A DNA stretch of 64,000 nucleotides. It comes from Eutypella sp. D-1. Taxonomy: Eukaryota; Ascomycota; Sordariomycetes; Xylariales; Diatrypaceae. The translations under genes and the position numbers were made by a program. The DNA is taken from NCBI GenBank assembly GCA_023313575.1, contig JAJTTP010000001.1, forward strand, positions 744,001 through 808,000, read 5' to 3'. Below are positions 1 to 12,835 of this stretch, one piece after another; positions within the stretch are counted from its first letter, which is position 1; the number at the start of each line of letters is the position of its first letter. The notes beneath the pieces are model-generated. The model ran no database searches. It saw only the letters and a program-made list of their open reading frames with translations, and was not told the origin of the DNA.

Positions 1-580
1 AATGCCCCACTAACGATAGGGGAATAGGGTCATCCTACTAAACATCCTCATTGCTCTCTACAACAGCGCGTACGAGGATACCTACGACAATGCAGACAAC
101 GAGTTCATGGCTCTCTTCGCCCAGAAGACCATGCAGTTCGTGCGAGCCCCCGACGAGAACGTGTTCATCGCGCCGTTCAATCTTATCGAGATTTTCTGCC
201 TGATCATCCCGTTCGAGTGGTGGCTCCCGAAGAAGCAGTACGAGCGCCTCAATGACATCGTCATGGCGATTATCTACTCCCCGCTGCTCTTCTGTGCCGC
301 CTTATATGAGGCAAAGACCGCCAGGGAGATCCGCGTCAACCGGAGGCGCGGCGAAGAGGACGACGACACCGTCGAGGAGTGGGAGCAGATGGAGTCCGAG
401 GTGGACTTCGAGTCCGAGGGCTGGGCCAAGAAGGTGGCGGACAGCAAGAGCAACGTCGAGGAGGAGCCCGCGGTTCTCGAGGTCAAAAAGCTGAGGGAGG
501 AGGTGAACCAGCTGAAGGAGCTCCTGGAGAACCTGAACAAGAACCTGACGAAGAATGCGAGTGAAGCGAGTCTGATTTAG
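1..580 (+). CDS. Yvc1-type vacuolar TRP cation channel, C-terminal part
   Basis: This is the 3' end of a gene entering from the left. Bases 1-27 are the end of an intron (branch CTAAC at 10-14, acceptor AG at 26-27). The last exon runs from 28 to the TAG at 578-580. It opens with a hydrophobic stretch (ILLNILIALYNSAYED) that is the conserved pore-distal helix of fungal Yvc1/TRPY channels, followed by FVRAPDENVFIAPFNLIEI, which is also characteristic. A second hydrophobic segment (IVMAIIYSPLLFCAALYE) comes next, then an acidic tail and a short heptad-like coiled coil near the end. Yvc1 releases Ca2+ and other cations from the vacuole in response to Ca2+, osmotic and redox stimuli. The acidic tail fits the Ca2+-sensing cluster known in the yeast protein. 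The voltage-like N-terminal helices lie outside the window. Confidence 0.88.
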
Positions 581-3407
581 GCGTGTAAGGTGGGCAGTCT
601 GGGCAAGGCGGTTTCGTGGAGTTTATGTTTTGTGACTTATTGTTGACGGCCGATTCATGTTCTCTGGTTCAAGGAGTTTGCAGGGCGTGTCCACGATAAG
701 GAAAAGCATTTGTGGTTCAGTTCCGATAATTTGAAGACTTCCAAGGTTCTGACTGATATTATATATCATACGACACATGTTGTCCCATCACGGTATATTG
801 AGTCATGTACAATGGGTGGGTGAGTGGTGGACTACAGACTGAGGTTAGCATCGCCCTGAATCCTTCGCATCCGAATGCAGCATATATCCCCTTCCTTAGG
901 CGTATGATGGAGAGAGCCCTAGTGAAGACGACTGTCTTAGACGCAACCTGGACCCTGTACATGTGTGCAAATCTTGCCGTCGTTCCAAAGGGATAGTCCT
1001 ACTCTTAGTTAACCCCCTTTGGCACATGTACCTGCCTAATAGCTACTACCGCTATTAGATGGCCTCAAGGGGGAGGTTTAAGCTTCGGCGGGGCATATAG
1101 CGCACCACGTGGCCGGAATCGGACACGCTGCGGAAGCTAGCTAGTCATTGATTGAATGGGGCCCCGGCATTGGGTAACAGGAGAAACCTCGAACCCACGT
1201 GGCGTTCCGTCTATTCGGGATAACGATGATAATGAATGGAGAAGAAGGTACGATCGAATTTACATATTCCAGTATATATCAAGCAGTACTCCGTGCATTA
1301 CATGTATATTCAGAGGTATTGTAGTGACTGCATATAAAGACCGGATCAGCTAAAATCTGACATGCTGAACATGTTGTATACTCCGAAGGTAAGAATCAAT
1401 TACAGTACCTGGTAATTGTAGTAGCAACTAGATCCATGTATGAGCTGGGATGAGCAGTTCATGAATAAGAAGCGCTGCTTGCAACCGTAGCATGAAACGA
1501 GAGCAGATGCACTTGTCCTACTAAAACATCTCCCTTTCGTTCTACGTAGGTAGGCTGGGCAGGCAAGTAGGTGCACTTGTCCGACAACGATAAGGACGAT
1601 GATATTCTTTTTAAGGAATCATCGTCGAGTCTCGGCATCCAAAAGCAATGCGGAGGTTAAAAAGCTTATTCCGAGCCATAGAAGCTTGGCTACTTGGTGC
1701 ACGTACACAACGTGGGATAAAATCCCTCTTGGCACACGTAAGGACGGCGACGAGTAGATATGGGTGGGGGATGGGACCTATGACCTGATGATAACGTACA
1801 TATGTCGCGACTAGCCCATATGTATCTCGTAATGCGTATCATCAAGGGCTTTTGCCAGTACATATATATTAAACACCGATCGATACAACACAGAGCAGGA
1901 TTAATCAGTAATCTAAGGGTAGGACGGGATCGAAACATTATCATTGGAAGGAGCTAGCCTACCAAGTAAGTATACTTAAAAGATTCTATAACATTTTACC
2001 AACATTGAGGCATTGAGGTATACACTAACCCCCGGCGCTATCTCGTGTTAGCTTTTACTATCTAATTACTAACGCACAATCTAACCGGGGAAGCACCAAC
2101 CCGCCGGCGGAAAAAAAGATCTAGAAAAACGCCAAACACCGACGCCAATGCCATTCCTCGAAGCCACTCTGCTTCAACATTACGCACTACCTTGCCAACC
2201 CCACAACCCCACCCTACCTCGTGTGGACCGAAGGCCATTCTGGGGATGGGGGGAAACGGTAGGATGATTACTTTTCGGCGCCGATATGATAGGGGGGCTC
2301 CTTTGCCTTGCGACTATTACTTATACATCCAACGGACGAATTAGGAGAGAGTCCGAGTCGGTGGTCGGTGAATCCCGGGTTGACCCCAACCTCGCCTACT
2401 ATGTTTACCTACTCTGTATGTATGGATCAATGCCCGGTTTCTCCTCATCCTCCAGTAATAAGAAGTGCATCACACACGCTTGTGGCACTTTCCTGACGAA
2501 TGAGATGATTTGCAATCCGTTAGCTGTGAATAGAGATACTTGGACGTCTACTTGGATAAGCTAGCTGAAATCAACCTCGCTCGTTGGGCGTTACATCGTC
2601 TGAACCAAAGCCTGTAGCTAGTGAAACATATCTCATTCTTGAAATCTGGAGGACCATTGCAAGTAACAATAGGTAGAATTTATATAACTGAACCACTAAG
2701 TACGGGTACTGAGTACCTAGCAACCCGGGTGATAACCTTAGCAAGTCTTGGAAAGTTCCAAGTTGTCTTAAGTATCCCCGGGCATAGAATGTCTCTCGCC
2801 GTCCTCTCGCCAGCACACGTAGCCAGCCTACCTACCTGCCTACTAACCAGAGTCAACGGGTACCTACTTAGGTAGGTAGGCTCCAGGGCTGGTAAGAAGG
2901 AAGCAGACTGGGTCCTGGGTACTTCCATTGCTATTCCCGGCCTCGCAGGGTTCCCCGCAGGTACCTAGATAGGTACTTACTTTCGAAGCTGGTTATTACT
3001 GAGAAACTCAAGGAGTAATCCGTCCTCCCCCGACTTTGTTTACCGGGGTTCAGCTTCGGCCCCATCCTCACTTTTCTGGATTAGCCCGGTCACCTGCATT
3101 TTTTCCACACACCCATAACCATACGCATATGCATTGCTATTCTTGAATATTGTTAGGGGATCCTACTCTCTTTCTCTGCCTTTTATCCCCCCTCTCATTA
3201 CCTTGTCCACTTTCTCTTTTCTTCTCACTAATTCCACGTCAGACGACGGACTCCGGGGAAGAGAGATACGCCTAGAATACCGCGTGGCTGTGAATGAAGT
3301 CTCGAAGACTATCTTACATTTTGGTTCTCTTCTGAACTTATCTCACCTCGTCTCCTTTGTATCTCGTCTACACAGTAGCATAGCTTAGTACCCAAAGTAC
3401 CCTCACC
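581..3407. other. Gene-free intergenic block
   Basis: I see no gene with coherent coding sequence here; all open frames are short and lack family features. The block holds an imperfect nested hairpin at 1007-1080 and TACCTA-type palindromes near 2861-2880 and 2960. A pyrimidine-rich leader lies just upstream of the permease gene (about 3160-3240). It contains the 3' UTR of the channel gene and the promoter of the permease. Confidence 0.6.
1007..1080. repeat. Nested imperfect inverted repeat
   Basis: An inner perfect stem CTAATAGC (1036-1043) pairs with GCTATTAG (1051-1058) around a 7-nt loop. An outer imperfect stem pairs AACCCCCTTTGG (1011-1022) with CCTCAAGGGGGAGGTT (1063-1078). No gene lies over it. 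It could be a small MITE remnant or a transcribed hairpin; nothing in the sequence decides which. Confidence 0.5.
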
Positions 3408-5476
3408 ATGGCTTCAGTGCAAAACGAGAAGACTGGCCAGCAGCCTGATGGCTACTATGAGGAGGACCCGAACATGTACCCTCCGCACCATGGCATGTCG
3501 CCTGGCCAATACCTGGCGACGCGCATCAGCTCGCTGAAGCCTCCCATGGCAAAGGCCCCGAACCCCATCAGGCTGATTCTCATGCTGAATCGGCGGCACT
3601 GGGCGTTCTTTGGCGTGGCATTCTGGGCTTGGGTATGTATACCATGATCCTCGGCACAAGTCTACGTAGGCAGGGCCGCAGGGGAGAAACCACAGAAGAG
3701 AGGATCAATTGGCTAACGAATGAACTCCTCGAATGAGTAGACTTGGGATGCCTTTGACTTCTTTACCGTTTCTCTCACCGTTAAGGGTCTGTCCAAGACC
3801 TTCGACAAGTCCACGACTGACATCACTTGGGGCATCACGCTCGTTCTCATGTTCCGGTCCGTTGGCTCCGTCCTGTTCGGTATCGCTGCCGATCGATACG
3901 GGAGGAAGTGGCCCTTCATAATCAATAATCTGCTCTTCATCGCGCTAGAACTTGTAAGTTACCCCCTAGTTCCTCAATTATTCTCCTATCGTACGTAACA
4001 ATGTTGCTTTTGTGTACACCCACACTCGGCCGAGCCAAGAAACGTCAACAACGTTTTCTCCAAGCTTGGCGGTCGCTTGGCTCCTTGGCTCCTTGGCTGC
4101 CGCATTGGCAAAAGCTTCGTGATGCTTGGTATTGGGGGCGCACATGAAGAAACATTAGCGCACCCCCACGTCAATGTCTCACTATAATTGTATTTTATCG
4201 ACAACTGCATTCCCAGCAGAGGCCGGAGAGAACACCACGGCCACCATTGGAATATATTGCATGAAAGAATCGGCTTCGCTGACATGGCACGTTTTAAACT
4301 CTAGGGAACCGGCTTCTGCAACACCTACTCTGAGTTCCTTGCGTGCCGTGCACTTTTCGGCGTTGCCATGGGAGGGCTCTACGGCAATGCGGCGGCTACG
4401 GCGCTGGAGGACCTCCCCATCGAGGCCCGGGGTCTGATGAGTGGTATCATGCAGCAGGGCTACGCGTTTGGCTATCTCCTCGCGACTGCCTTTGCTCGCG
4501 GCCTCGTAAACACTACGCCGCACGGTTGGCGTCCCCTGTTTTGGTTCGGTGCCTGCCCGCCAATCCTCTTCATAATCTGGCGATTCTTCCTCCCCGAGAC
4601 AGAAACCTATGAGACCCAGGTTGAAGCACGCAGGAGCCAAGGGAATATTGGCAAGACCTTCATAAAGGAGGGCAAGGTGGCTCTCAAACGCCACTGGATG
4701 CTGCTGATCTACATGGTCCTCTTGATGGCTGGGTTCAACTTCATGTCCCACGGATCACAGGTCAGTTAAAACCACCCAACATCCTTGATGGACCCGGAAA
4801 TTAGTTTCGCAAATGGATTCTTGCTAACGAGGAGCGGGACGGGTAGGATCTGTATCCCACGATGCTGGAGAACCAGTACGACTTCTCGGCCAATCGTGTG
4901 ACCGTCACGCAGGTAGTGGCCAACCTGGGCGCGATGCTGGGGGGCACGGTGGTGGGGTTCTCCTCGCAGATCTTCGGCCGCCGCATCAGCATCATCGTCA
5001 TGTGCGTCATCGGCGGTGCCCTCCTGTACCCCTACACGTTCGTGTCGAATGGCGGCATCATAGCGGCAGCTTTCTTCGAACAGTTCTGCGTGCAGGGCGC
5101 CTGGGGTGTCATACCCGTGCACTTGATGGAGCTCTCACCGGGTGCCTTCCGCACCTTCGTCGTCGGCACCAGCTACCAGCTCGGTAACCTAGCATCGTCG
5201 GCGAGCTCGACGATCGAGGCCACCATTGGCGAGCGCTTCCCGCTGCCCCCCTCTGAGGAGGGCACCAAGCGCTACAAGTACGGCATCGTCATATGCATCT
5301 TCATGGGCTGTGTGTACGCCTATGTCATACTGCTGACGTTGCTCGGGCCCGAGCATCTGAGCCGGTCTTTCGACGCCGCTCATGATGCAGATGTGGCCGA
5401 GGCAACGGGTCACGGCCATGGCGCCCATGAGAAGGAAGAGGACGTGGAGAAGGCGAATGCGTCTCACAGAGCCTAG
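3408..5476 (+). CDS. Jen1-type monocarboxylate/H+ symporter (MFS)
   Basis: Exons: 3408-3632, 3741-3953, 4305-4760, 4847-5476, giving 507 aa. The start has CACCATGG context. The protein is a 12-span MFS permease with the hallmark Jen1 sequences: WTWDAFDFFTVSLTV after the first exon junction, then GIAADRYGRKWP, MGGLYGNAAATALED and GYAFGYLLATAFARGLVN. It also matches the Jen-family signature Nxx[S/T]Hx[S/T]QDxxxT as N-F-M-S-H-G-S-Q-D-L-Y-P-T, which is interrupted by intron 3 between Q and D. Jen1 homologues import lactate, pyruvate, acetate or dicarboxylates with protons across the plasma membrane and are usually glucose-repressed. The tail is His/Glu-rich and cytosolic. Intron 2 is unusually long (351 nt) and holds tandem CTTGGCTC units. 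Family assignment is firm; the exact substrate is not visible. Confidence 0.93.
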
Positions 5477-6916
5477 ACGTGGCATGATGAGAAAACGACG
5501 CTTGTGTGCACGGATAGTTTCTGTGTCATATTGGGATGGGATCGCGAATTGAATGGGGGGTCTGGGGTGGCACGTGTTCCTTGCGTTGATCTCCCTCGGG
5601 CAATTTAAACTAGCCACAAGGGCGCGGGTGATGCCTTGGCCAGTCAATCATACGAACCGCTTCCGAAGTACCGGAGCGGTGTTAGGGTATAAGGGCCGGC
5701 GATAGGCCGCAAGTTCAATGCTCACAAGTAGGGCCTTCGGCAGGCAGGTGCCGGAGACCAATCAGCTTTGGTACCGCCATAAAATGCTGCTTGTCCGAGG
5801 TCGGCGATAATGACTACCTCTGGGGAAGAAGATGCGAACGCATCTTCTACCTTCTCCTCCCTATACCCAAACCGGGGCTAACACGAGTCATATACTACGT
5901 AGTTCCATAAATGCCATGCGATGTTTACCATGAATAACGCACATCAATCATCTCATACGCGGCTGTAAGATCCTGGGTAGTTCGTCAGTACGTCGTTCAC
6001 ACCTGACGTACGCATCTTGGCATTTTCCCTTATAGAAAGCCTGATGGCAAGGGTCCGCGTTGGAGAATGCAAGGATATGCGTCCTACGTAGGCTACCATT
6101 GTCCTCTACGATGCAAATACAGCTTGCTTGCTTGTTTGCTGTACGCGTTCACTGACATACCACACACCACCACTACATTGTTGTAGGGTTGCAGGGATAA
6201 CAGGGGTCTCGACCCTAGAAGAAACAAGCGAAGTTACTCGATTTGGGGGCCATGCTTGCCCGCGTACGTAATAATCGAGAACTCCAGGCTAGGTGGGTTA
6301 CGTGGTAGAAGCGGCAGAGCCGTGCGTGATTGGCCAGGCCGTAGTAGCATGTATCGATAGGAAGGTAACGATAATACTCGGCTGGTATAACCACCACCCT
6401 TCTTTTCATATTTGGTAAGCCGCGCTCGGCCGAACCGTGAGTCGTGAGAAGTGCGAGAAGTGCGAGAAATTGAGCGGATCGATGCCCACCTGCCTCTTGA
6501 GGAATCGGTCAGGGGGGCTCAGGGGTCAAGGTGGAGTATGGCGTACCAATATTGGCGGCTCTGGTTATACTAAGGCCATCTGACTAGCAGACCGGCCAGT
6601 TAATTCGTTCCTTCGAAGGGGGGGGGCGGCCGGGGGTTCAAGATTTGCGCTATTCATCACCGGAGTTATTCACTATCACCGACTCACCGGCGCCAATGCT
6701 CCAGGGCTATTATCTTAATAGCAATCGCGGATTGAGGTTTGCTATGTTGGGTAGAGTCAGGTTGTGTACCTGCGTGGACGTAACATATTCAATACTTAGG
6801 TAGGTAGAATCCTACCAAAGTCATGATGGATACCATCGCTGATGCGCCATCGTAACTGTAAAAATCTCAAATATCGCTATCGCTAGTAATTAAAAATGTA
6901 TGCATGGCGACCTTCG
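5477..6916. other. Intergenic block between convergent genes
   Basis: This stretch separates the permease from the convergent Clr5-domain gene. I see no coherent reading frame. There is a TACCTA-like motif at about 6797-6808 and a short G-run at 6618-6626. Otherwise I see nothing in it. Confidence 0.55.
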
Positions 6917-8173
6917 TCAGAATTCGATCGGGAGAGTGTCCCCCCCGCACACCTGTTCGCAGAGCATGTCCCACCGCTCCGTAAGTTCCTGGCCGCCCTC
7001 GCTCCCTGCCGGCCTAGGATGCGGATACGACTCCTCGGCTACAGACATGGACAGCAATCTCTCAAAGGCCTCGAGGGTGGTGCGGAAGGCCGGGTCGCAG
7101 CTCTCCGCAGAGACCTTGAACCACCTCGGCCAGTGCTCCAACGCTGTCTCCATGAGGCTCTTACCTCGCACCAGATCATCTGCGAACTCGACGTAGCCTT
7201 GATAAGCCAGCAGGTGCGTCGAGATATCTCTCCCAACGGCTCCACGGTGCCGGCCCATCGAGCTCTGTACGGCCGTCTTATACCCCCCCAATATAAATCT
7301 CGAGTACTGCTTTATTGAGGTGAGGGTCGATCTTCGGAAAGTCCTGGTCAGGAGGTTTATGGGGTGAGTTGACGGATAGACCTCTCCCAGTCCGTAGGCG
7401 TAGGATATGAAGGAGTATGCGAGGGCGGGATCTCTCGCCTCGAGGCAGAAGATGATGTTCATGAGGGCAGGGAACAGATCGGGGTGCTGCCACTGAACCA
7501 TGGCCCTGTATTCGGCACAGCAATCGTTGATGGTGCAGAAGGCGCGGGTGGTCTCGCCCCGACTCAGCAGGTGGCACGCGCAGAACATCCGAATCGCCCA
7601 CTGGAAGGACGGGTCTCTGGCGCCGACGGGGCTGGTGAGCTCTTCTATCCACCCTTGCGTGACCGAAGCTGCGTGAACGTATTCGCGAAGAGCGTATACC
7701 ATTTCCTCCGTTAATCGAATCTCGTCTGGAGGCATCACATGCCGCGTAAGTGCCGTTGTCTCGACATGTAACCGACATAATTGCTGGTTTTGATTTTGCT
7801 CTTCGATCTCATTGCATGACTGTGAAGGCGTCGGCGATGATGCTGTTGATTCCGACGACGTGGAGGCCGGAGACGGCGCTGTATTCGCTCTAGGAGGCGT
7901 ATTCTTCCGCCTGTTCTTTCGCAGACCCCACTCCCTTAGGCGAATTTTATACATCTTGGGTCTATTACGACTGATTAGCTTTCCCTTGACTTTGTACTGG
8001 AGGAAGCGGTCGAGGCGCACTTACGTCGCGAAAAACGAGTACTTTTCTTCCATAATGGCCACCACATCCTCCAGCGTCTTGCCCTGTCGGATGTATAATT
8101 CTAATATGATGCTTCTCCTCTCCGCCCAGTCCTTGGCGGTTGCCCATTGCTTCTGGCTCGCGCCGGGCCGCAT
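6917..8173 (-). CDS. Clr5-domain protein
   Basis: Exons on the minus strand: 8173-8025 and 7961-6917, giving 397 aa. The ATG at 8173 is preceded by an in-frame stop. A 63-nt intron (donor GTAAGT, branch GCTAATC, acceptor TAG) is needed to join the two halves of the N-terminal Clr5 domain. The joined domain runs from about residue 8 to 66 and contains AKDWAERRSIILELYI, then the core FFATPKMYKIRLREWGLRKN. Clr5 domains are small helical, probably DNA-binding modules found in many Pezizomycotina proteins of mostly unknown role. The name comes from a fission-yeast silencing factor. A Ser/Thr/Pro-rich linker (about residues 70-100) follows, then a helical region with Cys and aromatic residues and no domain I recognise. 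It is probably nuclear and regulatory. Confidence 0.8.
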
Positions 8174-11100
8174 GACTGTTGAGCAACACCACTAAATAAC
8201 GAGCACTGTTCTCTATTGTTCCTTTTCTCTGTAGATCCAAGGGCGATGCGGTATTTGGGTGAATGCCTGGCAATCTCCGTCCAATCGACGTACTTCTGGT
8301 AGCTCCTATTTGATGTCTGATAAGGCATACAAATTAAAGGACTTGATATCGGATCACAAATTTCGACACTGCAATATATACTTGATATGCATGAGGTTAA
8401 GAGTCTTGTAGACGAAAGACGTCGTAAGAGCTCATATATGGCAATATGTGTGTGTGGGTGTGTGCGTGTGCACCTGAATACATATGCACACCCCTATAAT
8501 ATGGGGCCCCTGATGGGGATGGGACTTGTCAGGGATGCCACGTTCATTATTAATGACGAACAGAGCCCAAACCCGGTCGGTGATCGGAGAGGAACCAGCA
8601 AGGACAGACAGTCAGGGGGGGCGCTTAACATGTCTATTAAGCCCAGCAGGCTGGCAGTAAGTTCATACGCTAACAGATATTGTGCATAGACTATTTGCCC
8701 ACTCACGCACCTGGCAAAAGACATATGTCCGCGCTCTTCTTTTGAAGTCCGAACTTAACTTGTTAACCTACTATGTGATCCTCCTAGGGTCTACCACTAT
8801 GGAAGTATGTAAGTGGTTTGGTTTACCAATCTAGTTTGTTTAGTCAATAACCCTGACTATCAACTAATGCAGCCCTGTGCCGGTCTCGTAACCCTGCCAG
8901 GTTGGCCTCGACAACGGTTATGCTAACCTTAATCACCAAACGGCCAAGTTCCGGGTCCATGGGGCTCCGCTACTGTGGCAGTGTGACCAGCGGACTGTGA
9001 TCCCCAGAACATACTATAGACGAGATTTGCGGTCTAGCAAGCTGTTCTCCGGTGGCCAGGAGGTTTTTAATGTAGATTTTGTTGAGATTTCCATGACGTT
9101 CCTGTGTTATTTAGGTGCGTATGTACCGAGAAGATAACTCCCATACCGCGATTCGTCATATTATCTTACCATGCCACTGGGCTGGGATACTATGCAGTCA
9201 TATTCTTACGGCACCTTGGCAAGCGCAAGCTTGGTGGGCTGAGCTACGCCCTACGGACCAAACGCGTAGGTATCACCATGGCCCAAAAACACCGTTTTTC
9301 GGTCACGTTCTAGTAGCTAAAATGACCAAAAAGTACTACGTAGTATATAAAGCGAAATGCGGGGATGACAGGGATTTTATGTCGCCTGGTTCCAGATTGT
9401 TTAGCGTTGAAGGATTCAGCTCGTGGTCCTTGGCATCCGTTGATGAGTAAACCCAAAAAAAGGCATGCAAACGCTATGTAAATCCTACTTGCATGCGGGT
9501 CCCTTAGGGGACGGCTATGAAGCTGATCTCCTCTAGCTTAGCTAGCCTATCTTTTGATAGCCTGAAAAGCCTGGCAGAATACATAGACAGTATCTATTTA
9601 CGTAGTGGCTTCGACGCTTCGATAGTGAAGACACGGAATTTGCCGTTTCTGTTCCATAGTAGGAAAAAGACCCCCTTTTTTTGGGGGCCGGGACAGGGTG
9701 ACTTTGGACATATTGAGGCAGGTGTCATTACGATGGAGTAATAATTTGCGAGCTGATCTACGACACTCTCCACCTTGGAGCCAGATTTTCTACCGTAGTG
9801 TGTGAAAGCTATCCTCTGCTAACACGCTTGATAGAAGGAAATTGGGCCAAGCTTTGATGTTATTAGTAGTATGCTATAAATCATATGCTGGGGTAGTGAA
9901 AGGGACAATGAGGCAGGGTGCTGGGAAACAGCATGGCAATGGAAGGCATGCCGAGCATAGCCCCCCTGCGCGACGGCAGAAACCCCAGCCTGGGAAGGCT
10001 GTATTGTATGTGTTGGAGACCATCAAACCCATATCAAACGCTGACCCCCAAACCGTTTCATACATCTGAGATGAGCAGGTGTCATCGGCCTATCATCGTG
10101 CGAACCGCGTGAGTCGAGTAGATCAGAAGGTATCATGAGCTAGTGACGTAGGTCCATGGTGATAAATGTCGGCAACGGTGACAGCGTTCTGCGAGGTTGG
10201 GTGGAGGCAAAGCTAGAAGGGGGGCTTGGTAATATTGTGCTCTAGTCGTCCTTTACATAATACGCAAAATTAGTAGGAAATCCGGACCCAGAACCCAGAC
10301 GGGGTTGCTGATGACCCATGCATAGAAAAACGTGGGCGCCGATGGACATCTACCGCCTCATAGGGCAGCCCGGTTGCCCAGGCCGGGCTCGATGTGGCCT
10401 ACTTAGCGCGTAGCTCTTGCAGATGATTAAGCCGTAGACAGAGCAAGTTATATCCTCCGGCTTGCCATATCTGTTATTCTGCCTTGCCCATCAATCTTGA
10501 CAGTGACTTCCTGGTTTCGTGGGTCAAGAGATGGCATATCCTGTCGGAAGAACCATCCTGTCGAAGTATGCGGTGCCATGGAAACTCGAACCCATATTCC
10601 CCACGCCGTTCAGCTACGATGGTATATTTAGAAAAGACCATTCCGGACGTGCGCTAGCTTGAACTCCGTGCACCTTGGGGCTCGAACGATAGCGATCAAA
10701 AGGGGAGAAACGGGGAGGGAGGCCGGGTGGTTTGTTCTTTCGCTAGCAGCTTGGCGAAGCACGCCTGTCAATTAATGTTGTACTAGTTAAGTATTTGTGT
10801 GAACCTGCGCCAACGGCTGGTGATCATGAAGAGTCCAGCTCGGCATACTGAAAATGACAGTTGCGACAATTCATGCTCTAAACTCGGCCGAGCGGTTCCA
10901 TACCTGTCCCTGGCTTGGTCCATATCCTGGCAAGCATGGTAATAAATACCATAATACACCTGATTGTGCTATCTATACCTCATCAGTGAAATTATCTGAA
11001 TTCAGGGTTCTCGTGATACCGATCAACTGATGGACTACTTAACTCATCGCCTAGATCCTCGTCGCCGACACTTTACACGTAGATCCTTTATCACCGCCAA

Positions 11101-12835
11101 ACATTCGGTTCATAGGTGCCGTGTTCTTCATCCTCAGCATTCGAACTTTCGCCCTAACCCACCCTCAAACGGCGGTATATGCGTCTAGATTGATGTAATC
11201 AAAGCAAGTGCCTGGCCATCAATGTTAACTTAGTACGATATTGCTCAGAGGCCACATGCTCTTGCTTCCTCTCCGTTCCCGAACCGATTCGAACACTATC
11301 GGCCCTGTGCTTCGACAACTCTGGTTGGCGGGTTTGACTTTAGTCATAATCGTCAAGGCCGCTCCAGCTCATCGTATTACGTATAACTTCGACTCCGGGC
11401 TCAGACGATACATCTACGTAGCTTGGCAGAGGAGGTTCGAGTCAATGGCCAAGCGCTCCATCGGCCACAATCTATTGTAGTTCAGGACCAAAGTGTCGAA
11501 CTGGCCCTTGGAGAGCGAATTGGGATCTGGGGAGTATAAAGTATCCTGGAAGGCGTTACAAGGCTGAGTCGTCATGTCCCCGCGCGTAGACCCAGTCCCA
11601 TTATCATAGACGAACACATAATCGAGAAGTGTGGAATGCTCTACGACTAGACGTTACAGTGACGACAGCTCCAGTGCTGCCAGATCGACGAAAGTGACCT
11701 ACGGCCTAGACCTAAACTTTACGGCAGAGTCAACGACGCCGACCAATCTATGGCCTCAAGCCACAGCTTCAAGTTTTTGATATGTCGTCGCTTGGCCTGC
11801 GTATCAGCGGTACCCAGCCATAGTCGGCCATACCTTCCAACGCCAGGAGTATTGATCTGGTCTAGAATCCCCCTTATCTTGTGGATTAAGCTATAATCTC
11901 AGCGTGGGAGGTGGGATACTGAGGGTTTCGGTTTGACGATGCTAATGCAAGTGCCATAAGTTATATATCTGGAGTTAAAAAGACTGGTACAATCGTAGAT
12001 AGGCGATTGCGATTTATGTGCATTGGCTAGTCCGGATGTAACTATCACCTAGAGTAGAAGATGACGGCCCGGCCGTAGATCTGTCAAAGTTGCTTGCTTG
12101 ACTGCTGGCTGTTGTGGAGCTGCTCATCTGCCATCACCAGAACATGCCAAGATGATGGAATTATAGTGAGGGGTAGAGCTGGCTAACAGTTGACGCGCAG
12201 ACACCTCTGATTAGATTATAGCCTCGGAAGCGATTTAAAAGCCGAGCCAAGGCCTCATTTATGGAGTTGCTATACTGTATCAACCCACTGGTGTCATACG
12301 GGGTTACAACTGAGAACCGGCATATACAGCGATCTTGCTTTCCCCTTTTAAGTAAGAAGTTGACATAGTTTGATACTTCATATCGACTTAGTAATGATAA
12401 CATAAGCATGAGTCGACGATGTTACTGTTGCTGGCACATCTGTGAGCGATGTGAACTTTGAGATATGATGAAGGCGCATGGAAGCATGCATGTAGTTAAG
12501 AAGCGCGTGCTTTAACCAATAATACCTGGTTATGGTATGCCCTACTATATCTTCGTATACTTGCTTGAGTTTCTAAACACGCAAGACCATGGAGCCCTAC
12601 CAATATGATCCGGCCCAACGACATTTGGGGGAGATAGTCAAGGGGATAATATTAAGCCGTCGGCCTGCATATAGCCGGTAGTGTAGCACCACGCGGCATC
12701 TCCAAGTCGGGGCCCATAGTTGGCTGGCTACGCTATTTATTTAAGACGCCACCCGGCACCTCCGTCGAACCCGAAAGAAAGCTCCCGGTCGCAGAAGTAA
12801 AAACCTCCCCACAAAGTGTGCACACAACAGTAAAC
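8174..12835. other. Large gene-poor block
   Basis: In 4.7 kb I find no intact gene. The DNA holds a GT-rich run at about 8446-8470, an inverted repeat GCATGCAA/TTGCATGC at about 9463-9495, and a palindrome TACTACGTAGTA near 9334-9346. The only protein-like signal is the decayed minus-strand relic at about 11414-11915, listed separately. The block could be old transposon or gene-graveyard DNA. No intact transposase or terminal repeats are visible. Confidence 0.5.
11414..11915 (-). pseudogene. Decayed coding relic of unknown family
   Basis: Two minus-strand stretches read like real protein but cannot be joined cleanly. One, at about 11875-11725, contains GRYGRLWLGTADTQAKRRH and ends in LWLEAIDWSASLTLP-stop. 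The other, at 11650-11414, contains YVFVYDNGTGSTRGDMTTQP followed by LYSPDPNSLSKGQFDTLVLN and then a stop. Stops separate them, and no intron with matching phase restores a gene. I do not recognise the family. It may be a pseudogene or a badly fragmented gene with unusual introns. Confidence 0.3.

Noticed and set aside
252..494. Overlapping Arg/Ser-rich frame inside the channel gene
   Set aside because: It is a GC-rich shadow of the Yvc1 exon in another frame.
6917..8173. Reading the Clr5 gene as a Zn2Cys6 transcription factor
   Set aside because: No Cys cluster exists; the spliced N-terminus matches the Clr5 domain instead.
11425..11445. GGTTCGAGTC resembling a tRNA B box
   Set aside because: No acceptor stem, A box or anticodon arm can be folded at the right spacing.
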